Below are positions 37,396 through 49,657 of a DNA stretch of 64,000 bases, piece by piece. The DNA lies in the NCBI RefSeq assembly GCF_007655135.1, contig NC_045130.1:11842001-11906000 (forward strand), written 5' to 3'. Source of the DNA: Punica granatum (taxonomy: Eukaryota; Streptophyta; Magnoliopsida; Myrtales; Lythraceae). The position numbers and the translations under genes are program-made. Below the pieces are notes generated by a model, which made no database searches, had not been told where the DNA came from, and saw only the letters and a program-made list of their open reading frames with translations. Positions within the stretch are counted from its first letter, which is position 1. Each line of letters starts with the position of its first letter.

Positions 37396-39390
37396 CAGAG
37401 GAAAACACGAGAGATTAGCAAAGGAATTGACTGAAAACCTTGGGATTCGGGATCATTAAGAGAAGATCAAGTCTTGATAATTTATTTCACATCACATTGG
37501 AAATTTAAAAGCTAATTAAAAGTATTGAATTAGTATTTATTTATTGTACTTATAATGCATGCTTAATACAGTAAAGTATTTTCTTAGTAGAATATTTAAT
37601 GCATATCTATAATGAATAAAAATATATGAATCATATGTAAATTGACTATAGAGTACATTCATGACACATTAACTAAAACAAATGGACATTGTTAAAATAT
37701 TAAGGTACTACAATATGAAAAGATAAAATTATAAATAACACAATCAATATAATTAATATAAAATATTACAATAATGCAACAAATATAAGAATAATTAATA
37801 TAGTTGGAAATATATAAAATTTTGATAATTTAATTGAAGTAATAAATTGAATATATTTCAAAACGAAGTTCGGGTTTCTACCTTATCTATCTATACATCT
37901 ATCCATTAAATTAAATGAGAGTTTCAAAGGGGAATTCTTCTTTAGCCACATGTCATCAAATAGGAATTCGTATAATAAAATATCCAAGGATATATATATA
38001 TATATATATGTATGTGTGTATATTAGGGTGTACAGCTTTTAAGAGGGATATGTCATTGCTTTCTTTGCATATTTATATTTGTATTTGTTTCAATTTATCT
38101 ATCATATTCTTAATAATACAAGCACTTGAAATAAATTTCAAGAGTTCTTAGAACCTTTTCACTAAGAATGAATATTCAAAAAACAAAATATCATTTTCAT
38201 TTACGTAAATTTAAGGTTGATATATTACTTATAAATAAATAAATATTTTTTAATTATATATATATAATTTTTTATTCTCAATTTTTTAAACTTCACAATC
38301 TTCTATAACAAACTTTTTTTTATATAGAGTTCTCTTTTACATTATCATATATATATATATTTATTAAATTTGATATATTAACATGAATTAATTACATTTT
38401 TTATATTCACGTTCATTACTTAAAAATTATTTAAAATAACTATGTTCGTAAATTTAACACGTATTTCATAATTATAAGTAAGTGTAATTCTTGACAATTA
38501 ACATTAGCAAAAATAAATTTATTGTTTTAAAACTTTAGACCCGTGTATCTCGCGGGTGGAATAATTTAGTATATATAAATATCAAGTTTCCGGAGATTCT
38601 CAAAAGCCTGGGAAGCAAGCTAGTCTAAGAAAAAGAAAATGCACACTTTCACATTAGGCCAAATTGAGTCGTGTCCAAATCCTGAGAGGGATTTTGTAGA
38701 TAGTGAAAATTTATAGGCTAATTGGAAATTGCCGTTCATTATATCTAATATTCCAATTAAATTGATACTAATATTTGGGACCCTATGGTGGGCAAATAAA
38801 ATGCCATGTGCTCGAATATCCGATATGTTAATCACAAAACTAGTGTCATCCAAGGGCAGATTTGGTAATTCTCACCATACAAATATCCGGTGGTTAACCG
38901 ATTTAAACGATATTATCTTAAAATAAATAAAGTAATTTCAAATAATTCGTAACCGACAATAGGTGAAGTTACAAAAATATTTGAAATGTATAATTATCTC
39001 TTTAAAAAATTAGATAGTTATTTGTAACTGATCAATCATGTGAAAATACGATGATCGACAAACTCTTTCTTCTTCTCTCCTCAATGAATAGGGACTCCTC
39101 TTAAATAAGATGACAACAAAATAGGAGGTATAAAGACTCGGTGAAGCTTTGCTGACGTCGAGACTCTAGCATCCTCTTTAAGCCTTGTCGAACCAAAGAC
39201 TCAAAGGACTTCAAAAAGGACTCGGAGGCCTTCCAAAAGGATTCATCGAAATTAAGCACGAAAACTTACCTCGACTAGAACAAGTTATTCAAGCCCTCGA
39301 TTGAGGCTCTGTTGCACATGGAAAAGAGTCAAAGGATCGTCTTGTACCATTAGAAATTGCACTCCCAGAAATATTAGACAATTGTAGTGC
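37396..39390. other. AT-rich intergenic sequence with a possible second LTR remnant
   Basis: 37396-39050 is AT-rich without a gene; (TA)n runs occur at about 37989-38010 and 38346-38362. The patch 39100-39330 (GACTCGGAGGCC, GCCCTCGATTGAGGC) is GC-richer and recalls the LTR-like text at 36.8-37.1 kb. Confidence 0.4.
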
Positions 39391-39571
39391 GTTTGGTTTC
39401 AAAGTTAAAGTAATTTTGATTTTAATTGTGGAAAATGACAAATGATTGTGTAGTGTGTTGAGTTAAAGTTAAAGTTAAAATTTTTAACTTGGGAAATATG
39501 TATTATTGTTGTGTAGTGTGTTGAGTTAGAGTTAAAGTTAAAATTTTTATGATTTTAACTGCGAAACCAAA
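39391..39571. mobile_element. MITE of the GAGTTAAAGTTAAAG family, copy E (best-preserved)
   Basis: Left end GTTTGGTTTCAAAGTTAAAG and inverted right end ATTTGGTTTCGCAGTTAAAA form a terminal inverted repeat of about 19 bp. The ~180-bp body has two cores of GTGTAGTGTGTTGAG followed by TTAAAGTTAAA or TTAGAGTTAAA. Confidence 0.75.
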
Positions 39572-40452
39572 TGGAACATTATATTCAGTGGATACCTGTT
39601 AGAATATCCATCATCATATATTGTTATATTGTGCATATTATTATATTATAAATGAAAATTTTGGGACATTTGTAAAATGAATTCCTTTTATATAAGGATT
39701 GATATTTTGATGATACGACGGCTTTAAATGCCAGTCGTGCATTTACTATAACTATATTTAGCCATAGATTACTTGAACAATAAAACGTTGAACTAATTTA
39801 ATAAATAAATCTGATTAATTATATTTTTCGCGATAGATTACATAAATAATTTATTAAAAGAATACTTCAAATAAAAAATCAATCCGCGATGGTCATTTTA
39901 TATAAATCACGCTAAGTAAAGGATACTTGTTAGTACTTACTGCATCGTAGTTGATTATATAATGACATTTACAAGTTATTAAAATGTAACATTACATAAT
40001 TAATTAGAATGTTAGAATAGCAAATCTTTACGGATGTGAATCTATAATTCACTGAAATTAATATTTACACGTAATATGACAAATTATTTTCTCAAAAATA
40101 TAATTCAAAAGATAGAAAATAACTTATAGAATATAGCTCTTTGCACATGTAGAATTTTCAAACCAAATTTATGTTTAACATTCTGCACGCATTGCGCTCT
40201 TTGGTTCTTATATGATTATTATAATTGATCCATTCAGAGGATTCATTCGCTGGAAATAACATATCTCCATATCTCTATATATAACTATATCTATGCCCGT
40301 GTTACAAGTGGACGGATCTTATTTTAACAAAATCAAATATATATCTTTATTGTTTTTTACCATGTATCTTTATATTATGTCTCTAATTCTCAATGTAAAT
40401 ATAAGTCTCTTTCATAATTGAAAATTAACAAAATAAAATTTATAAACTATGA
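39572..40452. other. AT-rich intergenic sequence
   Basis: No gene or bounded element seen. Confidence 0.5.
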
Positions 40453-40461
40453 TAAATTTTA

Positions 40462-40857
40462 GAATTAATTACCCAGAAAAGCACGATCTTTTCACTTTTT
40501 CCTAAATATAGCACGACCTTTAGAAACTATCATAGAAATGCACGCTATTTGCATTTTTCTTAAAATAATACGACTTTTAGAGAGTAGTACAGAAAAACAC
40601 GACATTTGCATGTTTTCCTAAATATAACACCACATTTTAAAAATAACACAGAATGACACGACCTTCAGATTTAGTTACGATTATAGCACATTAAAAAAGA
40701 AGACCATGCCAAAAAGCAGTATCTTTCTATGCTACGTTTTAAAGGTCGTACTATATTTAGAAAAAAAAATGTAAAAATCGTGTCTTTTTTTACTATTTTT
40801 TAAAGGTTATGTTATATTTAAAAGTATAAATGTCGTGGTTTTTTAGGTAATTAATCC
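40462..40857. mobile_element. Mutator-type MITE with 9-bp target duplication
   Basis: The 9-mer TAAATTTTA is repeated perfectly at 40453-40461 and 40858-40866. The element starts GAATTAATTACC and ends GGTAATTAATCC, a terminal inverted repeat with one mismatch that continues inward (AGCACGATC against ACCACGACA). The interior contains repeated ATAGCACGACC and AAATGTCGT words in both orientations. The 9-bp duplication points to Mutator-like transposition. Confidence 0.8.
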
Positions 40858-40866
40858 TAAATTTTA

Positions 40867-41605
40867 TGACAACAACTTTAAATGATGGGCTATTTATTAG
40901 TGATTACATAGATTACGCAATACATAATCGGACATCTTCGGCTGCAATGCAAGCATGAAGCCCAATCCTCTGCCCCTAAGAAATGGGCTCACTCAGTCAT
41001 ACGAGAGTTGATAAAACATTGCGCGCCACGTGGCATCCCCACATTCCACCTGCGGGGAGGTCTCGGGGCATATAAAGTGGGTCCGACTCCCTTCACATGA
41101 CCCGAGAGCATCCTCGGGCCCCACAAGACAAAGGCGCTGCAGTGTCACCCATCGCCACTTGTATCCGCAGGACAGGCACACACCTCCGACAAAGGGGAGC
41201 GTGAAGCTGACGCCCCCCATCTCCGAAGCTCTACCTGAGGGTCCGTTACCCGCACGCGCGGTCGATCCGAGCGTGGGGCTTGTTCGTGGCTTATAATGGT
41301 CTGATGAGGGAGTAAGGCACCTCACCTGCTGCAAGCGGAAAGGAAGGGAAAGGGGAAGCGCCTTGTCAGAGTGTCTGACAACCGCCTTAATCCCTCTCTC
41401 TCCTCTGTCCCTCTCATGGCGGAAAGAGGAAACGAGAAAAGCGAGGATCATCATGATCTCATCTCATCTCATCGCAGAAGGTCTGTTCTGTTCCGGTCAT
41501 TCATTGCTTTGGCTGACCTCTGATTTGAAATGACTTCACAGTTTGCTCTGCTCTGAGCTTCAGACTCTCTCTGTCCGTCGTTCCCGAAGCTCGCTCATGT
41601 GAACC
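40867..41605 (+). promoter_or_regulatory. Promoter and 5' leader region of the GRF9-like gene
   Basis: GC content rises sharply at about 41000. A CT-rich stretch (41380-41415) and a run of ATCTCATCTCATC precede the start, fitting a long plant 5' UTR. Open frames on both strands here have no domain. No TATA box was placed with confidence. Confidence 0.35.
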
Positions 41606-43745
41606 ATGGAGGCACGGCCTCTTCGAATGGTCGCTTCTCCGGCCTGTCAGCTGTCTCTGTTTACGCGGAACAGTCATCAGCTCGACGATGCAATGTCTGA
41701 TACGTCGGGACTGGAAGCAAAGGCTGGGTGGCCTGGAGGCAGGGGATTTTGGACGGGGATGATTGGAGGGGTGAACACCGTCGAGGAATCTGGGCCGTCC
41801 GTGAGCCTCCGCCTCGGGATCGGCGCCGACGAAAGTGCACGGAGCCCCGCGAGGGGAAAGGCTGGGGAGTTCTTCACGCATGCTCAGTTGGGTGAACTTT
41901 ATCATCAATTTCTCGTCTACAAGTACTTAGCCGCTCGTCTTCCTGTTCCTCCTCACCTTCTCCTCCGGAGCTGGAAGAGCGACGCTGGTGGCTTTCTGTT
42001 TCCTGGTAATGGCGTACCGTGGAGCCATCACCCAACCTGTGAGTCTACCTTCTCTGCTCTTTCAGCTCTTTTCCTGCTTGCTCTTACTATTCTATGAGAA
42101 ATGGGAATTGGGTATAATACTGCATAGGATTTTAGGTTGTTTAATTAATAGGAGCTTTTGCTGTCGTTCTGCTTCGATTTTCCGTATGGAACATCCTAGG
42201 ATGGACAATGGAGCAACATTATGACACTTCCATTAATTCTAGAACGTGAGATGTGGTTTGTTGCGAGAGGAAACTGAATGCTGCTATCATGCATTCTTCG
42301 ACAAATTGCAATCTCGACGGTACGACTTACAGGCAACTGGTGTTATGCAGCTGTAGGCTTCGGGCGTAAGGCGCTTGATTACATGAACAGGATGAGTCCG
42401 GAACCGGAGAGGTGTAGAAGAACCGATGGGAAAAAGTGGCGGTGCAGGAAGGATGTAATCCCCAATCGCAAGTATTGCGAGCGGCACATAAACAGAGGCC
42501 GTCGACGTTCAAGAAAGCCTGTGGAAGTTTCGAAATTTGCTTCTCCTTCTGAAACAAGAACGGCATCTAAGACTACGAACCGTGATCTTGGGCACTTAAA
42601 AGCTGATATCACTGTCGGTCTTCGACTCGGTACCAGCGTTTCGCCTGAGGTCACCACCGAGAACAAAAGCACACCAAATGACAACAATGGCTGCGGAACT
42701 TCCGTGTCTGCTGTGAACAGCAGTAGCAGCTACAGAGCTGACCTTAACAATCATGGAAAGTTTGCAGGCATAAACTGCACTGATCACCGTCCGCCGTCGC
42801 TCAAAACTGGGGTTGGCATAAACAATGGGATCAAAACTAATGAGCTCTCCGGATTGAGGTTCTCTCCTAAGAGCGTAGTTCAAGGTAATTATCATGATTC
42901 TTGACCCAGCAGTGGCACTTTCTTAAGATCAAAATAGTTTTATGTGTCCAGTGCCCTTTCTACGAGTGATAGTTACGTATTGGAAGGCTCTCAAGCTCTC
43001 CTATTTAAGCGATCAATGATGTCGTGAAGATGTCTGAGGAATTCCAAATTCAATCCTGTTTGCTCAGATGGCGAATTTGCCCTTCTTCTTTTTTTTCCCT
43101 TTCACCAGCAAATCTTGATGTAATTTTTCCATGAGAAATATGATAGGAAGAAATGTAATTCATCAGGCCTTTCTGGTTGTTCAATGTTCCACTGGCTTAT
43201 CGCCGATTCCAAAGATCCTAGCTGATGATAAGATAATATGATCACAACCTCGCCAATGGAAATCATTTATAACCTCAGGCATTAAAATTATTCAACTTTA
43301 ACTAGTTTCAACATGTGGTTTCTAAATATGCCGATTGCTTGTTCTCCTGTTGTTTTTTCACTATCAAGTCACAGGTCGCACCAACCCATTCCAACCCAAA
43401 GTTGTGGTGGAGCCTGAGCACGACAGGAAGAGGTGCAGGAGAACGGACGGCAAAAAGTGGCGGTGCTATAGAGATGTCCTTCCTGATCAGAAGTACTGTT
43501 GGCAGCATATGCACAGAGGTTCAAAGAAGCTGCCACAAGCTCGCCCATTAGGAGCCTCAGTTATCGACTGCGGTCCTCTCACGATTTCTATGGCGGCTAA
43601 CGGCTCAGATCCTGCAAATCTGAACACCAGTCTTTCAATCTCAACTCCTGCTGCTAGTCAAAAGGATGAGAAGAGTTGTAGTACTAGCAGCAGCAGCGAC
43701 AGCGATACAACTCTCAGCGAAACCACCGTTGTTGCATGTGAGTAA
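41606..43745 (+). CDS. GRF9: Growth-regulating factor with QLQ and two WRC domains (GRF9 type)
   Basis: Exons 41606-42038, 42351-42884 and 43375-43745 join in phase and give 445 residues. A QLQ domain lies at about 88-124 ([20 protein letters not shown]), the interface for GIF coactivators. WRC domain 1 lies at 162-203 with zinc ligands C166, C176, C187 and H190. WRC domain 2 lies at 337-372 with C343, C353, C364 and H367. Two WRC domains are the hallmark of Arabidopsis GRF9. GRFs are plant-specific nuclear DNA-binding regulators of leaf and organ growth. For exon 1 the GTGAGT donor at 42039 was chosen over GTAATG because it yields the conserved HHPT run. A possible GTGAGT donor overlaps the stop region, so a further short exon cannot be excluded. 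A complete miR396 target lies just after WRC 1. The gene converges on a membrane-protein gene and has two decayed copies downstream. Confidence 0.9.
42506..42526 (+). promoter_or_regulatory. miR396 target site in the GRF9-like mRNA
   Basis: The 21-nt site reads CGTTCAAGAAAGC then CTGTGGAA, encoding RSRKPVE directly after WRC domain 1. This is the conserved position and sequence of the miR396 site in plant GRF genes, so cleavage by miR396 is expected. The downstream GRF pseudogene fragments lack it. Confidence 0.85.
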
Positions 43746-44312
43746 GTGATATCTCCTCATATGGATAGTAATGCCTTGGAGCTTCTAAAACCCTTACCTT
43801 TTGAGGTCTGTCAACAACCACTTTCGAATATATAGAAATTAAAGTTATGATTGATCCGGCACTGGCAGTGGCATCTTGTTTATAATCAATTACTGGTAGT
43901 GCGACTCTCACTGAACTGTTTATAATGTCCAATGCAAACTGAGATGCTATTTCGAGGATTCAGGTTTCCGATATAGAACGACGGAGCCTTCCTGTAGCAT
44001 TCTGATTGCAGGAATGAAGTGGTTGGGTTGGCCAGTGTAACTTTTCTGTCCTGAATTCTCTTCTTTGGGCTCGTGAATATTTTGCTGCTGTTAATTTCAG
44101 ATGTTGCATGACTGAATCTGATATGTTTTCGATCTATTATGAGCAGAGCACAATGAAATTGTAAAGAAAGGTTCCTTGCATATTAAAGCTGAAGAGTCTT
44201 TTATCACTCTTATTTGTACAACAGATATTTCTCTTCAAATAACAGCAGGGTGAAAAAGACTGAGGACAAAACTCGAGATGCACAGTTACGCTGCTAGATC
44301 CCAATGGAACTT
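43746..44312. other. Shared 3' region between the convergent GRF9-like and membrane-protein genes
   Basis: Probable 3' UTR of both genes. Its left and right parts recur at 48860-49100 and 49540-49650, and the right part also at 57430-57550, which shows that the convergent pair was duplicated as a unit. Confidence 0.6.
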
Positions 44313-44957
44313 TTAAGTCGGCCGGTCCCTCGATTCATGGTCATGGTTCGCTTGGGTTGCCCCGACTGCATCGCGGGGCAGCATCACCTTACTCCTAACC
44401 AGCTGCACGAAATAATTGAACGCTGAATAACGTGTTGTTTTCAGAATAGACATAATCCCCTCGCGAAGATGATAATGGTGCGGGTTTGTTGCCATCATCA
44501 TGATTGGAAACAAGCCGATGATTGGCCACTTGAAGGGGGAAGCGAGAATCGAGTGGATAATTAACCCGAAAAACAGATCTCCCAGTATGGGAAGAACGTA
44601 GTTGAATACGATGTCGATAAATGCTGGGTCGGGATCTCCCTGCACTATCCATGAATAAGCGGCCAGGTACGAAAGTAAAATCAGACTCATCATGACCCGA
44701 GTTGCTTGATCTCTTGCGAACAAATGCATAGCTCCAGCAAGAGTCGCTAACCATTGAAGTGGGTAGACGAGAGCTTCTTTAAATGTTTGGGAGAACTGAT
44801 CAGTTGCCTGGTCACTTGGCCTGCAAAGAAGGGGAAAGAGAACTCGACTGAGATGAAATAATAATCAAACGACGCGGTTCAATCGAGATCATCTTGAAGA
44901 GGCAACCGAGTGTGTATACCTTAGGGTCGGACGATCGGTAGAATTGGCACGAGACAT
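44313..44957 (-). CDS. Small multi-pass membrane protein, unrecognised family, copy 1
   Basis: Two exons, 44957-44920 and 44820-44313, with GT-AG intron and consistent phase; 181 residues. The start MSRANSTDRP matches the layout of copies 3 and 4. A short N-terminal soluble stretch is followed by hydrophobic segments at about 35-48, 54-72, 85-105 and 108-122, the central pair separated by WIVQGDPDP. The strongest shared signature is QGxPD followed by LPILGDLFFGLII. The hydrophilic tail (~125-181) contains a His-rich turn (NPHHYHLREG). No signal peptide and no known enzyme motif. I do not recognise the family. It lies tail to tail with the GRF9-like gene, about 570 bases apart. Confidence 0.75.
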
Positions 44958-45746
44958 TTTGATTTCGCGATCCTGTCCAACCACTAACTATAGTTTGGGG
45001 ACTGGCTGATATGAAAAATCGCGTTTGGGCCGTTTGGAGAGCTCGTGGGCATTATGTAGAGGACGGTACCGTGGGACCCCCTCGTAGTTTCTTTCTTCTT
45101 TCTAGTTTTCTCAAATGAAAATATTAATTCCTGCGGCACGTATCATACTTCGACTTTGAACAGAAAGGCAGAAAATAAAATGGAACGTACTCGATAGAGC
45201 AGCACTGCAGGCTGCGACCTGCTAGGGTCAAAGGAATGTTAAGGACTTTTCATAAACGGATTTCTATCTATCCCAGATCTTAAAGGGTAATTAAAGAATT
45301 TTATCCGTTTGGGTCACATAAAGGAGTTTGAAAATTTTTAGTTAAAATCCTGTAAGGTTTGGGAGGGCACGATATTTTGCCAAATAAACCGTTTCAATCT
45401 CGTTAAAGTTAAAATTACTAAAAATTACCATCAGTAACATGTATTTTTCTTTGCCGCAACTATATTTACATTTATTTGGTGTGCTTCTGTAACATGTATT
45501 TTTCTCCTCGCTAGATTTGCTTCTTCTTTTTTTTCTCTGTAATTTACCCTCATGGACCGTTTCCACCATTTTTATCGTCAATGAATATTTTGCTGAGAAA
45601 AAAAATGATAAATGCAAATACGCAAGATAAAAGTGAGACTAAAAGAAAAGTTTTGGCTTTATATATTATATATATAATATAGTAAAGATAGATACTTATA
45701 AAATATGCGTACGAAATTTTTTCGGAGTGAATTTTAGTATTCGGAA
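44958..45746. other. 5' flank of membrane-protein copy 1
   Basis: The probable promoter of the minus-strand gene. No other supported feature; a 91-codon frame at 45342-45617 is AT-rich and unconvincing. Confidence 0.4.
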
Positions 45747-46000
45747 GTTTAATAGTGTGTTTGATTTTAGAGTTGAGTTGAGTTGAGTTTTGATTTTAAT
45801 TGGGTTGTAATGATTATTTTGTTGAATTATGAAAAAAAGCGTGAAAAAGTAATGAATAGTTGAGAGAATTTAGTATTAAAAATTAAATTGAATATAATGA
45901 AGGTGTATGTGAATTTATATATGAGCTCCACCTTTTTTACTTTGAAGAGTTGATTTTTGTTGTACAGTGAGTAGAGTTAAAGTTAAAGTTAAAATTTTAA
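45747..46000. mobile_element. Diverged MITE related to the GAGTTAAAG family, copy F
   Basis: Begins GTGTTTGATTTTAGAGTTGA and ends with GAGTAGAGTTAAAGTTAAAG followed by TTTTAAAATTCGA. The interior differs (ATTGGGTTGTAATGATTATT) and resembles the element at 58.83-59.04 kb. Confidence 0.5.
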
Positions 46001-48477
46001 AATTCGATTTCGACTAATTCAGTCCAGTCGAGTCGGTTCACTAAAAAATAATGTTATCTTAGCGTGGATTTTCTCCATCATGACTTGAACTTGAGAACTT
46101 ACTTAAAGGGAATAAATGCTGAACCGTTCGAATCAACTCACGTTAGTTATATACATCAGGAAAGTGTTGGCTGAATAGGAAGCAATTTTAATCATCGTAA
46201 GGAGGAGAACACAAGTTCGAACTTAGAAAAATGCACTTGTTGGGAGAGAGAATAACAATTAATGCTCAATCATCGGGAATTGCGAGAGGACTGACTCCCA
46301 TAATTTACTTATCGAAAACAAAAAAAAAGAGAGAGACCACGGTTATGATGCACCTGTCCATTTTTCACGAACTATAATTTCGAGTGGAGTTTTGAAGAAT
46401 TTTATCCTTTGAATCTCATCTATATATATATATATATACACACACATATATATCTGTCAACTAGAATTACCTCATTTGATTTTTTTTGTGAAACTTCCAT
46501 ATGTAAATATATAAACATGCCCATTAGTCCGAGCCTTTCCTTGCATGCATAGGCCTCCATAGTTCATTGGGTCATAGACAAAAGTTTAGGTCCATATGGA
46601 GAAAACCCTTGATGAAAAATCATCATGCCAATCATAGTTACCAATCCAAAACCATGATGGTTGTTGTGGCTTCTTATACCCTCTTTGTTTGTTTTTTTTT
46701 TTTCAGGAAAATCAGTGCCATATGTATATATGGAACTTACCAATTTAACTTTTTTTTTATCACCATTGGTATTCGGAAACTCAATTGGATCATGACTAAT
46801 TCAGTTGAACAACATCGACCCATTAAGAGGTAAAACTCTAACAGCGTGAATTTTATTCATTTACAAGGATTAAAACTCGATACAATTTAACTTTTTAATC
46901 ATCTTTACTTTCATATATATATATTCATCTAAGACTTAGGAAATATGCAAATTTCCAAATTTAGGAAGAGAAGTGTGGTATAATGATACCATTTTCATTC
47001 GAAACCGAATGGTTTCGGGCTTGATTCTCGCCAACGAGACTTCCGTGCAGTCCTACATGTGCTCAAGTTTAGAGTCGAGTCTTACTGCTTTCACATGCTA
47101 CTTAATCTTGCCTTGCTCAACTGCTCCAAATTCAGTCTATGTTGTAATCCATGCATTCTCCTCGTAGAAGAAGTTGATCTCACAAATCATTTGCTAATGT
47201 CTCGTTGGCGGGTTGCAGTTGCACCGAGCTTTGGCAGCAGTTAGGGAGAAACCTCCGCAAGGTACTAATGGTTGCCTATATGTTCTTATTATTGGCAACT
47301 CATAGATGGCTATCTTTGACGAGTCATGCTTCATTTCATTTGAAGAGTTTGGAGCAATTAAATTGATCTACTATGCAATTGAAGTCTTATACACTATCGC
47401 TCATCTAATAATGTCCATGAGATTGAGCTCCCACTGGACTCTCCTGCATGCAGAAATGATTTTCGGAATGCTCGGGTTCGAGATAATGCTGTGGACGTGC
47501 GTTTCCCTCCACGTGTGGTTCTTCATAAATGTAGGTATATTTTATGGTGCTTTACTATGTACGATGGGATGAGAACTCCTGCCCCTCCAGCAGACCGATC
47601 TCCAACCAATCGATGATGGACTATTTTCAGAAGTCCCTTCTGATTTAGTAGGAAATGCTTCGATCGAAATGGTTTAGTAAATTTCATTTCTTTTACACAT
47701 GTTGTTAGTTGCTATATCGATTATATACATGCGAATATAATTGCCTAGTCATAACAACATCGAATTTTGGTGACAAAATGCTTGTTCCCCCATCAAATTA
47801 TTGATGTTGATTTCCCACGGCTTGAGTGTTTCTTGTATTTTTTTTTTTCTCTTAGTGGATGGGGCAAGTTTTCGAAGTCGCACTCCACTACAATTCCTGT
47901 ATAATCGATCCAAATAGATCACTTAATTAGTTCAAGCAGACCATCTAAATGGAATTCGAACTTTCATCGAGTCAATCCCGAACATTTGACGATTTGTATC
48001 ATCTCGCATACACTCCAATGACATTACACTAGCCGTTTGGCTCCGATCGAGGGGATTAGAATAACTGACAGAGAATTGAACTTTTGAGGATTCCAATTGA
48101 AGCTTTTATTCAAAATCTTCGGTTGGGCCTTGAAATTAGCACGGAATGGCTCCCACCCACCATAGCCACCATCATCGCCGACGGTCGCCGCCCAACCTCC
48201 TCCCCGAGCCTCTGATCGACCTCTCCCGGCCTGTCTCCGCACGGCGAGGTCAAATCTGGCTTCGCCGTGACCAAATCTGACCGGCACGCGGGAGATTCGG
48301 CCCGGTAGGAGGGCCGGTCAGAACCCTAACTCGCGAGCCTCACCAGGACGAGGCTCCTCGAGGGCACCCGGGGTTTGCCCTGGGCTTGCGAGAACAGGGC
48401 GACCATGGGAGGAGGTCGCTTTACCCCACGGCGAGGCTCGTCGTGGACCGTAGACCTCGTGAAGGCCTCTGAAAGTC
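46001..48477. other. Intergenic, weak open frames and a GC-rich repeat patch
   Basis: A (TA)n(CA)n microsatellite lies at about 46422-46450. Plus-strand frames at 46973-47244 and 47306-47572 are GC-richer than their surroundings and could be decayed gene pieces, but no domain is recognised. The patch 48150-48480 (GAGGCTCCTCGAGGG, GGCGAGGCTCGTCG) is a GC-rich repeat without coding evidence. Confidence 0.35.
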
Positions 48478-49105
48478 CCAGCCCTTTTCCTGCTTGTTTC
48501 TTCGCTGTTTTGTGAGGTATGGGAAATTGGGGTTTTCCCTGTTTCAGGATTTTAGATCGTTTTCAAATGTCGTTCTGCTTCCATGTTTTCTAGAGTGTGA
48601 TCACTGTGAGGTGTGGTCTAGTGGGGGAGTGCTACTCCGCTGTTGTAATGTATTCTTTGACAAATTGCGATCTCTATCATACGACTTACCGGGAGCTAAT
48701 GTTATGCAGCTGTAGGCTTCAGACATGAGGCGCTTGATTACATGTATAGGATGAGTCCGGAACCGGAGAGGTGTAGAAGAACCGATGGGGAAAAAGTGGC
48801 GATGCAGTAAAAGGATGTAATCCCCCATCAGAAGCAAGTGATATCTCACAAAACATTGGAGTAAGTGATGTCTTCATATAGCTGATGATGCATTGGAGCT
48901 CACCGAAATTAAGGCTATGATTGCACCCGTCCTGATAATGGCATCTTGTTTCTGATCAGTTCTGGTAATGCGACTCTCACCAATAAGTACGTTTTTTTTT
49001 TTAATGTCCATGCAAACTGAGAGATGCAATTTTGAGGATTTACATTTCCAACTTAATACGAGGGAGGCTTTTTGTAGCGTTATGATTGTGGAAATGAAGC
49101 AGTTG
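48478..49105 (+). pseudogene. GRF9-like pseudogene fragment, unit 2
   Basis: Matches the GRF9-like gene from intron 1 (CTTTTCCTGCTTG...) through the exon 2 acceptor and the first half of WRC 1 (GATTACATG..., [13 protein letters not shown]). One inserted G in GATGGGGAAAAAG shifts the frame. Sequence corresponding to about 42460-43740 of the intact gene, including exon 3 and the miR396 site, is missing, and the match resumes in the 3' UTR (AAGTGATATCTC onward). It lacks the QLQ exon and cannot make a GRF. Confidence 0.85.
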
Positions 49106-49215
49106 GGTTCGCCAATGTAAATTTTTTTGGATGAACTCCAGCGTTTACTCTTCATTGATACCATATAATGATTACAAGGCCTAAGAAAGACCCAAAATAA
49201 TACAGATCAGACGCC
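49106..49215. mobile_element. Short insertion in the 3' flank of GRF unit 2
   Basis: A ~100-bp segment absent from unit 1 is flanked by ATGTAAATTTT at about 49116 and again at 49217. On the minus strand it contains TGGTATCAATGAAGAG, reminiscent of retroposed transcripts, but the class is not clear. Confidence 0.35.
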
Positions 49216-49657
49216 TATGTAAATTTTCTATTCTGAATTCTCTTCTTTAGGGCTATTATTAGTTAGACCTGCATCCCGCTCGTGAATATTTTGCTGCTGT
49301 TGGTTTGAGATGTTGCTTGGCTGGATCTGAGACTGATCTGATCTCGATCTATGACGAGCACAGTGAAATCTCAAAAAATGGTCTAGTAAAGGTTTCCTTG
49401 CATATCAATGGTCAATCTGACCATCTTAGTTTGATGGAAGCGTCCGCTAGTTTTGTGTTGTTTGATAAGAAAGGTACCATGAGCTGCTTTGCCCTAAAAC
49501 TGAATAAAGTCTTTTTTTATCACTATTTGTTTTTACAGTATACATCAATGAAGTGAACAATATAGCATACATTTCCCTTCATATAACAGCAGGGGCGATA
49601 AATAATGTGGGCAAAACTCGGGATGCACAGTTGTGCTGCTAGATCCTAATGGAACTC

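Noticed and set aside
40993..41454. A 153-codon minus-strand frame upstream of the GRF gene
   Set aside because: It lies in the GC-rich promoter and leader region; no domain or homolog is recognised and an antisense gene is not needed to explain it.
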